A program made the translations under genes and the position numbers. Below the pieces are notes generated by a model. The model had not been told where the DNA came from. It ran no database searches and saw nothing but the letters and a program-made list of their open reading frames with translations. Positions 1 through 4,116 of a stretch of 5,313 bases of DNA are shown here, piece by piece; positions within the stretch are counted from its first letter, which is position 1, and each line of letters begins with the position of its first letter. Location of the stretch: the NCBI GenBank assembly GCA_050945235.1, contig JBMNSO010000123.1, positions 1 to 5,313 on the forward strand. Reading direction: 5' to 3'. Source of the stretch: DUOD01 sp050945235 (GTDB lineage: Bacteria > Bacillota > Clostridia > DUOD01).

Positions 1-19
1 CTTATATACATTTTTATGT

Positions 20-25
20 TATAAT
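20..25 (+). promoter_or_regulatory. Probable -10 box of the niaR promoter (-35 lies outside the window)
   Basis: A perfect TATAAT stands here in AT-rich DNA. With a 17-bp spacer, the -35 hexamer would fall at the window edge and cannot be read. Transcription would start near position 32 and give a leader of about 108 nt before niaR. This rests on one hexamer only. Confidence 0.35.
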
Positions 26-61
26 ATAAGCGCATACTTTTGAATAAATGAAATCTGGATA

Positions 62-117
62 GGGGACAGTCTGAATCCATGTGGACACGCGGAACCGTAC
101 TCTGTCCAACCCTGTCC
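62..117 (+). repeat. GGACAG/CTGTCC-rich palindromic element in the niaR leader
   Basis: This stretch is more G+C-rich than its surroundings and is built from related words. GGACAG lies at 64-69, GGACAC at 83-88, and CTGTCC at 102-107 and again at 112-117 with a 10-bp period. The 64-69 word can pair with either CTGTCC copy. Smaller palindromes sit inside (TCCATGTGGA at 76-85, CGGAACCG at 90-97). It resembles the short GGGGACAG-type intergenic repeats seen in many Firmicute genomes, but that comparison is from memory. It has no T-tract, so it is not an intrinsic terminator. Confidence 0.4.
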
Positions 118-139
118 ATACTGATCGGAGGTTATAACA

Positions 140-661
140 ATGCTGTCTAACCAACGGAGGGTAAAGATTTTAAAAGTATTGAAAACCAATGAGCAACCCG
201 TTACCGGTTCCGAATTGTCTCAGCATTTTCAGGTAAGCAGGCAGGTAATAGTACAGGATATTGCTCTTTTAAGAGCTCAAGGTCATGATATACTGGCTAC
301 GCCCCAGGGCTATATGATAAGTCCTGTGGTTATGTCAAAAAAGCCTACCAGGATATTGCCCTGCAAACATACCCAACAACAGATAAGGGACGAACTTATG
401 ACTATTGTACAGCTGGGCGGCAAGATTTTGGATGTTATAATAGAGCATAAGATTTACGGCCAGTTTACTGGAACTTTAATGATTGATACGCCCAAGAAGG
501 TGGACGACTTTGTTGAAAAGCTTAATAGACAGCGGGCAGAACCTTTGTCCATGCTGACCGATGGAGTCCATCTTCATACAATAGAGGCAGAATACCAGCA
601 TCTCTTAGACAATATTGAGGATGCTTTAATGAAAAAAGGTTATCTACTGGAAAATATATAA
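140..661 (+). CDS. niaR: NiaR-type niacin-responsive transcriptional repressor (HTH_11 + 3H domain)
   Basis: This is a 173-residue cytoplasmic repressor of the NiaR/YrxA family (COG1827). In Firmicutes, members sense nicotinate and switch off NAD synthesis and niacin uptake genes. Residues 1-60 form a winged helix-turn-helix, with the recognition-helix region around VSRQVIVQDIALLR (32-45) and the wing around HDILATPQGY. Residues 70-173 form the 3H domain. H77, E85, H144 and H146 match in spacing the four metal ligands reported for Thermotoga maritima NiaR; H103 is a further conserved-looking histidine. The length is normal for the family. GGAGGT at 127-132, 7 nt before the ATG, supports the start. 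The gene is directly followed by a promoter with a putative NiaR box and a transporter gene in the same direction. I see no such box upstream of niaR itself, so autoregulation is not evident. The family call is strong; the effector is inferred from the family. Confidence 0.93.
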   Translation: MLSNQRRVKILKVLKTNEQPVTGSELSQHFQVSRQVIVQDIALLRAQGHDILATPQGYMISPVVMSKKPTRILPCKHTQQQIRDELMTIVQLGGKILDVIIEHKIYGQFTGTLMIDTPKKVDDFVEKLNRQRAEPLSMLTDGVHLHTIEAEYQHLLDNIEDALMKKGYLLENI

Positions 662-671
662 TTTTTTTATT

Positions 672-691
672 ACAGGTGACAAGACAGGTGT
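672..691 (+). promoter_or_regulatory. Putative NiaR operator (two ACAGGTG words, 12-bp period)
   Basis: ACAGGTG occurs at 672-678 and again at 684-690, one helical turn plus about 1.5 bp apart, separated by ACAAG. The block resembles the ACAGGTG/GACA-type sites described for NiaR in Firmicutes (recalled, not searched). It overlaps the -35 region of the promoter that serves the downstream transporter, a position suited to repression. The gene for the presumed binding protein ends only 10 bp upstream. The sequence is seen; the binding is inferred. Confidence 0.7.
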
Positions 692-705
692 AAATACAGT
701 ATAAT
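676..705 (+). promoter_or_regulatory. Sigma-A promoter for the PfoR-family transporter gene
   Basis: The -35 GTGACA (676-681, 5 of 6 consensus bases) and a perfect -10 TATAAT (700-705) are 18 bp apart. The expected start is near 712, giving a leader of only about 24 nt that holds the ribosome binding site GGAGGT (723-728). The -35 box lies inside the putative NiaR operator, so bound repressor should block RNA polymerase. Confidence 0.7.
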
Positions 706-735
706 ATAGTCATAATATTTTTGGAGGTCCGATAG

Positions 736-1779
736 ATGAATAGCACAAAAGAAACAAAAGGGTGGATTGGTTTCTTAAAGAAAAAGAATATAGAAATATC
801 ATTTAAAAGATACGGTATCGACGCTTTAGGGTCCATGGCCTTAGGGTTATTTTCGTCCCTCATAGTAGGGTTAATACTCAAGCAGTTAGGTATCATATTA
901 AACGTTCAATTTTTGATAGATTTTAGTGCCATTGCCATGTACATGACCGGTGCTGCAATAGGTGTGGCGGTGGCCCATGGTTTAAAGGCTCCGCCCCTTG
1001 TTATGTTCACCTCGGCCATTACTGGCGCCTTCGGCAATGAGCTGGGGGGTCCTGTGGGTGCCTTTGTTGCGGCGGTTATAGGTGCGGAATTGGGAAAGCT
1101 GGTAGCCGGTGAGACTAAGGTGGATATAGTCGTAGTACCGGTTGTTACAATAATCACCGGTTGTCTGGCCGGAAAATTTGTTGGACCGGGGGTAGCATTT
1201 GCCATGGAATGGATAGGTGGTGTTATTAATCATGCAACGGAGCTACAGCCCATTCCAATGGGTATTTTAGTTTCAGTACTGATGGGCATGGCTCTGACCG
1301 CTCCTATAAGCAGTGCTGCAATAGCCATATCCTTAGGCCTGACCGGCCTTGCCGGCGGTGCTGCAACGGTTGGATGTTCGGCGCAGATGGTGGGTTTTGC
1401 TGTGGCCAGTTACAAAGAAAACAGATTGGGAGGACTGATAGCCCAGGGCTTGGGAACTTCTATGCTGCAGGTTCCAAATATTATGCGAAAGCCGATAATC
1501 TGGCTGCCTCCTACTATTACCAGTGCGATATTGGGGCCTTTGGCCACCACTGTGTTTAACATGAAAAATGTACCGGAGGGTGCAGGTATGGGTACCAGCG
1601 GTCTGGTGGGGCAGTTTGGCACATGGGCGGCCATGGCCGGTTCGGAAAGCCCGGCGTTTATCTTATTAAAAATGGGCTTGCTCCATTTTCTCCTACCGGC
1701 AGTGATAACATTTTTAATAGCACAATGGATGAGAAGGGCAGGGCTCATTGCAGATGGGGATATGAAGCTTAATATATAA
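736..1779 (+). CDS. PfoR/PTS_EIIC_2-family membrane protein, predicted niacin-regulated transporter
   Basis: This is a 347-residue integral membrane protein of the PfoR family (COG3641, Pfam PTS_EIIC_2). After a basic cytoplasmic N-terminus (1-27) come about eight to ten hydrophobic segments, roughly at 30-55, 58-82, 86-100, 104-124, 129-150, 174-205, 207-225, 258-275 and 308-330. Gly/Ala/Pro-rich re-entrant-looking stretches (GAFGNELGGPVGAF at 97-110) and the family-typical NVPEGAGMGTSGLVGQFG (278-295) are present. No EIIA or EIIB domain or gene is nearby, so a sugar phosphotransferase role is not supported. The NiaR repressor gene lies just upstream and a putative NiaR box covers this promoter, which points to uptake of nicotinate or a related pyridine. 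Comparative-genomics work on NiaR regulons named a predicted nicotinate-regulated transporter family; I believe, but cannot verify, that it is this one. GGAGGT lies 7 nt before the ATG. The family call is firm and the substrate is inferred. Confidence 0.85.
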   Translation: MNSTKETKGWIGFLKKKNIEISFKRYGIDALGSMALGLFSSLIVGLILKQLGIILNVQFLIDFSAIAMYMTGAAIGVAVAHGLKAPPLVMFTSAITGAFGNELGGPVGAFVAAVIGAELGKLVAGETKVDIVVVPVVTIITGCLAGKFVGPGVAFAMEWIGGVINHATELQPIPMGILVSVLMGMALTAPISSAAIAISLGLTGLAGGAATVGCSAQMVGFAVASYKENRLGGLIAQGLGTSMLQVPNIMRKPIIWLPPTITSAILGPLATTVFNMKNVPEGAGMGTSGLVGQFGTWAAMAGSESPAFILLKMGLLHFLLPAVITFLIAQWMRRAGLIADGDMKLNI

Positions 1780-1789
1780 GGGTTTAAAG

Positions 1790-1829
1790 TTAACTGCCGC
1801 TTGGTTTTGACCAAACGGCAGTTAATCTT
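1790..1829 (+). terminator. Long hairpin terminator between convergent genes, probably bidirectional
   Basis: TTAACTGCCG (1790-1799) pairs perfectly with CGGCAGTTAA (1816-1825). After one C/A mismatch, TTGGT (1801-1805) pairs with ACCAA (1810-1814) around a TTTG loop, for 15 base pairs in all. The plus-strand tail is only weakly T-rich (the stem's own TTAA, then TCTTC), and the minus-strand tail reads CTTTAAACC. The position, 10 bp after the transporter stop and 39 bp after the stop of the opposing small gene, fits a shared terminator. Confidence 0.75.
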
Positions 1830-1864
1830 CGGGGAGGATAAATATTATGTCCATATTTATGGTG

Positions 1865-2053
1865 CTAAAAAGTTTTGGCCCGATGTGAATAATGGGAATA
1901 GTTATCCAATTCCTTGGCCTTTTTCGCTATATCTTCCTTTTTAATCAGTTTTTTTTCTATTAATATCTCTATGACGCTAGCAATGGCCAGGGTGTTTTTA
2001 TAGTCGATTTCCTTCAAAGTTGACAGTTGGTGTGCTATATCTATATCCTTCAT
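1865..2053 (-). CDS. Small conserved-looking protein of unknown function (62 aa)
   Basis: The product is a 62-residue, soluble, charged protein that I cannot assign to a family. Residues 1-20 (MKDIDIAHQLSTLKEIDYKN) and 21-50 look like successive amphipathic helices. The segment around ASVIEILIEKKLIKKEDIAKKAKEL is reminiscent of short helical pairs found in many small Firmicute proteins; the tail is His/Tyr/Ser-rich (NYSHYSHRAKTF). There is no signal peptide, membrane segment or cysteine. The internal ATG was chosen over one 51 bp upstream because GGGAGG (complement of 2060-2065) lies 6 nt before it. The upstream extension (VIIYIILARVLKGRPT) would also overlap the promoter. The gene has its own candidate promoter, faces the transporter gene and diverges from serS. 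The good ribosome binding site and protein-like composition argue that it is real; the function is unknown. Confidence 0.7.
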   Translation of the reverse strand: MKDIDIAHQLSTLKEIDYKNTLAIASVIEILIEKKLIKKEDIAKKAKELDNYSHYSHRAKTF

Positions 2054-2086
2054 GGTCGGCCTCCCTTTTAAAACTCTTGCTAGAAT

Positions 2087-2115
2087 AATATAAATAATTA
2101 CCAATTAGGTTTGAA
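2087..2115 (-). promoter_or_regulatory. Candidate promoter of the 62-aa protein gene
   Basis: On the minus strand, TTCAAA (complement of 2110-2115, 4 of 6 consensus) and TATATT (complement of 2087-2092, 5 of 6) are 17 bp apart. Transcription would start near 2080, about 27 nt before the start codon, leaving room for the GGGAGG ribosome binding site. The surrounding DNA is very AT-rich, so chance matches are likely. Confidence 0.4.
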
Positions 2116-2138
2116 AATATACCTTATTACAAAAAATA

Positions 2139-2167
2139 TTTGCATAATAATATTAGTATAGTATAAT
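2139..2167 (+). promoter_or_regulatory. Candidate serS promoter
   Basis: TTTGCA (2139-2144, 4 of 6 consensus) and a perfect TATAAT (2162-2167) are 17 bp apart. The start would be near 2174, giving a leader of about 140 nt before the serS start codon. It diverges from the candidate promoter of the small minus-strand gene. The AT-richness of the region lowers confidence. Confidence 0.5.
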
Positions 2168-2203
2168 ATTTAACAGAATGATTAAAATATGTACAAAAAG
2201 ATG

Positions 2204-2228
2204 GGAATTTATTATAGAATTATATTCC
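2204..2228 (+). other. AT-rich imperfect hairpin in the serS leader
   Basis: GGAAT (2204-2208) can pair with ATTCC (2224-2228), and a few further A-U pairs and mismatches lie inside. Alone it would be weakly stable. It is listed because it precedes the terminator-like hairpin in the same leader. No named RNA family is recognised. Confidence 0.3.
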
Positions 2229-2251
2229 TTGGTAAAAAAATTGGGACACTG

Positions 2252-2283
2252 CTCTCATCCCTGTATGGGAGAGGGTTTTATTA
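2252..2283 (+). terminator. Terminator-like hairpin in the serS leader (possible attenuator)
   Basis: CTCTC (2252-2256) pairs with GAGAG (2269-2273), and CC (2259-2260) with GG (2267-2268) across an AT bulge. A GG and then a T-rich run, TTTTATTATTTAT (2276-2288), follow. It stands only 40 nt before the serS start codon, after the only visible serS promoter, so it would act within the serS transcript. The TCCC at 2258-2261 could instead pair with GGGA at 2243-2246, a possible alternative fold. The T-box signature AGGGTGG..ACCGCG, expected for many Firmicute synthetase leaders, is absent. Confidence 0.5.
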
Positions 2284-2313
2284 TTTATGTGTACATACAA
2301 TGAGGTGATGGCA

Positions 2314-3588
2314 ATGCTGGATATCAAATTTATAAGGACAAATCCTCAACTGGTTAAAGAGGCTCTAAGCAAACGTAAGGAAACTGTGGATATAGATAGG
2401 TTATTGGCCTTGGATGAACAAAGACGTGGGCTGTTATTGGAAGCGGAACAGCTTAAGAACAAAAAAAATACCGTTTCCCAACAGATACCCAGGATGAAAA
2501 GGGAGGGCCAGGATACAGGTCCTTTGCTGGATGAGATGAAGAAAGTATCGCAGCAGATAAAGGATCTAGATGAAAGGATAAAAGGAATCGATGATAATAT
2601 CTACGAAATAATGATGAATATCCCCAATATACCCCATTCGTCGGTGCCGGTGGGCCAGACCGAGGATGATAATGTAGAGGTCAGGTGCTGGGGACAGCCC
2701 ACAGCCTTTGATTATACGCCCAAGGCCCATTGGGATATAGGTGAGGACCTGGGGATACTGGATTTTTCCCGTGCCGCCAAGATCACTGGCGCCAGGTTTA
2801 CGGTATATAAGGGTTTGGGTGCCAAGTTGGAAAGGGCATTGATAAGTTTCATGCTGGATGTCCATACCGGCGACCATGGTTATACCGAGATACTGCCACC
2901 GTATATGGTACATAGAAGGAGTATGGAGGGAACGGGACAGCTTCCCAAATTTGAAGACGATGCCTTCAAAGTATCGGATACCGAATATTTTCTCATACCC
3001 ACGGCGGAGGTGCCTGTTACCAATCTGTACAGGGACGAAATACTGGACGGGAACATGCTTCCTATAAAACATGTGGCCTATAGCGCCTGTTTTAGGGCAG
3101 AAGCCGGTTCGGCCGGCCGAGATACCCGGGGCCTTATAAGGCAGCACCAGTTTAACAAGGTGGAGCTGGTGAAATTCGTAAAACCGGATACCTCCTATGA
3201 CGAACTGGAGAAGTTGACCAATGACGCAGAAAGGGTGCTTCAACTTTTGGGCTTGCCCTACAGGGTGTCCATGATGTGCACCGGTGATTTGGGTTTCACG
3301 GCTGCTAAAAAGTATGATTTAGAGGTATGGATGCCTAGTTATAATAGATATGTTGAAATTTCCTCATGCAGCAATTTCGAGGATTTCCAGGCCAGAAGGG
3401 CAAATATTAAATTTAGGTCGTCGCCTAAGGAAAAGGCACAATACGTTCATACTTTAAATGGTTCCGGTGTAGCCATAGGCAGGACAGTGGCGGCTATTTT
3501 GGAGAATTACCAACAGGAGGACGGTTCTGTTAAGATTCCTGAAAAGTTGGTACCCTATATGGGAAATATCGAATTTATTAAGAGATAA
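2314..3588 (+). CDS. serS: Seryl-tRNA synthetase
   Basis: This is a 424-residue class II aminoacyl-tRNA synthetase that charges tRNA-Ser (and tRNA-Sec where present) with serine in the cytoplasm, using ATP. Residues 1-110 form the N-terminal domain with the long helical coiled-coil arm (about 28-100) that grips the long variable arm of tRNA-Ser. The catalytic core follows: motif 1 region around 175-197, the serine-site TAE (230-232), motif 2 with FRAEAGSAGRDTRGLIRQHQF (260-280), ELV (284-286), and motif 3 with the ATP-site arginine in GSGVAIGRTVAAILENYQ (383-400). Length is standard and no key motif is missing. The start MLDIKFIRTNP is typical of the family and is preceded by GAGGTGAT (2302-2309). 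An in-frame ATG at 2287 would add nine unconserved residues and lies at the terminator tail, so it was rejected. Two tRNA-Ser genes follow directly, which are its own substrates. Confidence 0.98.
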   Translation: MLDIKFIRTNPQLVKEALSKRKETVDIDRLLALDEQRRGLLLEAEQLKNKKNTVSQQIPRMKREGQDTGPLLDEMKKVSQQIKDLDERIKGIDDNIYEIMMNIPNIPHSSVPVGQTEDDNVEVRCWGQPTAFDYTPKAHWDIGEDLGILDFSRAAKITGARFTVYKGLGAKLERALISFMLDVHTGDHGYTEILPPYMVHRRSMEGTGQLPKFEDDAFKVSDTEYFLIPTAEVPVTNLYRDEILDGNMLPIKHVAYSACFRAEAGSAGRDTRGLIRQHQFNKVELVKFVKPDTSYDELEKLTNDAERVLQLLGLPYRVSMMCTGDLGFTAAKKYDLEVWMPSYNRYVEISSCSNFEDFQARRANIKFRSSPKEKAQYVHTLNGSGVAIGRTVAAILENYQQEDGSVKIPEKLVPYMGNIEFIKR

Positions 3589-3647
3589 ATGCCGAAACCA
3601 AAGGACACAGACTGGATATAAAGGAAAATTTTTAAATCCTCATTTTG

Positions 3648-3676
3648 TTGACACTCAATGTGCTTTTTGGTATACT
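3648..3676 (+). promoter_or_regulatory. Strong sigma-A promoter of the tRNA-Ser operon
   Basis: A perfect -35 TTGACA (3648-3653), a 17-bp spacer and the -10 TATACT (3671-3676, 5 of 6) form the best promoter in the window. The start would be near 3683, about 49 nt upstream of the first mature tRNA end, so 5' processing by RNase P is implied. No convincing serS terminator lies between 3589 and 3647, so serS transcripts may also run into the tRNAs. Confidence 0.88.
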
Positions 3677-3731
3677 ATTAAAGTGTCGAATGACGGATTT
3701 GTGGTGACATAAACCCTTTGAAAATAAGGAA

Positions 3732-3820
3732 GGAGAGGTGTCCGAGTGGTTTATGGAGCTGGTCTTGAAAACCAGTGATGTCGCAAGGCACCGGGGGTTC
3801 GAATCCCTCCCTCTCCGCCA
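3732..3820 (+). tRNA. tRNA-Ser (anticodon UGA)
   Basis: This 89-nt class II tRNA has acceptor strands GGAGAGG (3732-3738) and CCTCTCC (3810-3816), the Ser-typical discriminator G (3817) and an encoded CCA (3818-3820). The anticodon stem CTGGT/ACCAG (3759-3763, 3771-3775) closes the loop CTTGAAA, with TGA at 3766-3768. A long variable arm of about 17 nt (3776-3792) and the T-loop TTCGAAT (3798-3804) are present. The anticodon reads UCN codons, chiefly UCA/UCG. It is the first tRNA after the strong promoter. Confidence 0.97.
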
Positions 3821-3825
3821 TTTTA

Positions 3826-3853
3826 GAGGTTAGATGCTAGAAGCCAGATGTTC
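3826..3853 (+). repeat. Four degenerate 7-bp tandem units between the tRNA genes
   Basis: The spacer reads as consecutive heptamers GAGGTTA, GATGCTA, GAAGCCA and GATGTTC, roughly GAnGYYA. Such GA-rich septanucleotide arrays are a known style of intergenic repeat in bacterial genomes. It begins 6 nt after the CCA of the first tRNA and lies within the presumed precursor transcript. No coding or protein-binding role is visible. Confidence 0.6.
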
Positions 3854-3915
3854 GAATAAAATAAAAATATATGGACAAAACAGTTCAGATAACTTGAAGG
3901 GTAAGGATTAAGTAC

Positions 3916-4010
3916 GGAGAAGTACCCAAGTTTGGCTGAAGGGGCGCCCCTGCTAAGGGTGTAGGTCGGGAATTACCGGCGCGAGGGTTCGAATCCCTCC
4001 TTCTCCGCCA
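3916..4010 (+). tRNA. tRNA-Ser (anticodon GCU)
   Basis: This 95-nt class II tRNA has acceptor strands GGAGAAG (3916-3922) and CTTCTCC (4000-4006), discriminator G (4007) and encoded CCA (4008-4010). The anticodon stem CGCCC/GGGTG (3945-3949, 3957-3961) closes the loop CTGCTAA, with GCT at 3952-3954, which reads AGC/AGU. The long variable arm forms a clear stem, GTCGG (3965-3969) with CCGGC (3976-3980). The T-arm GAGGG/CCCTC (3983-3987, 3995-3999) is intact. No promoter is visible in the 95-nt gap after the first tRNA, and a terminator follows, so both tRNAs are probably processed from one transcript. Confidence 0.97.
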
Positions 4011-4030
4011 TTTGATTATATGAAAACAAC

Positions 4031-4055
4031 AACGTGGACATCACCACGTTTTTTT
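4031..4055 (+). terminator. Intrinsic terminator of the tRNA-Ser operon
   Basis: AACGTGG (4031-4037) pairs perfectly with CCACGTT (4044-4050) around a 6-nt loop and is followed at once by a T-run that continues to 4055. It lies 20 nt after the second tRNA and separates the tRNA operon from cca. Confidence 0.88.
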
Positions 4056-4068
4056 GTTATCGAACAGA

Positions 4069-4104
4069 ACTTTAAGCCATGAAAGTACTTTAGGCCATGA
4101 AGGG
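4069..4104 (+). repeat. 18-bp tandem duplication just upstream of cca
   Basis: ACTTTAAGCCATGAA (4069-4083) recurs as ACTTTAGGCCATGAA (4087-4101) with one mismatch and an 18-bp period. The junction forms the perfect palindrome AAAGTACTTT (4082-4091), and the first copy is flanked by the inverted arms ACTTT/AAAGT. The second copy ends just before the ribosome binding site of cca. It could be an operator, an RNA hairpin or simple slippage; the sequence does not decide. Confidence 0.6.
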
Positions 4105-4116
4105 CAGGTGATTGCG

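Noticed and set aside
522..896. Minus-strand frame spanning the niaR end and transporter start
   Set aside because: It crosses two real genes and the promoter region on the other strand and has no family resemblance.
906..1233. Two minus-strand open frames inside the transporter gene
   Set aside because: They are low-complexity (Thr/Ala/Pro-rich or random) shadows of the membrane-protein codons with no start signals.
736..1779. Sugar PTS permease (EIIC) assignment
   Set aside because: No EIIA or EIIB domain or gene is present and the context is NiaR-linked; only the fold family is shared.
2287..2313. Upstream ATG as the serS start
   Set aside because: It lies in the T-rich tail of the leader hairpin and lacks a ribosome binding site, while the ATG at 2314 follows GAGGTGAT and gives the family-typical N-terminus.
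2174..2313. T-box riboswitch before serS
   Set aside because: The AGGGTGG..ACCGCG antiterminator signature is absent and the leader of about 140 nt is short for a T-box.
2566..3243. Long minus-strand open frame (225 codons) inside serS
   Set aside because: It lies wholly within the well-conserved serS coding region, has no ribosome binding site and no recognisable domain; it is an antisense shadow.
3854..3915. Separate promoter for the second tRNA
   Set aside because: TGGACA at 3872-3877 could be a -35, but no -10 box stands at a proper distance.
3795..4010. Integration (att) duplication from the shared tRNA 3' ends
   Set aside because: The 26-bp similarity at 3795-3820 and 3985-4010 is explained by the common T-arm and acceptor of two serine tRNAs, and there is no integrase or element.
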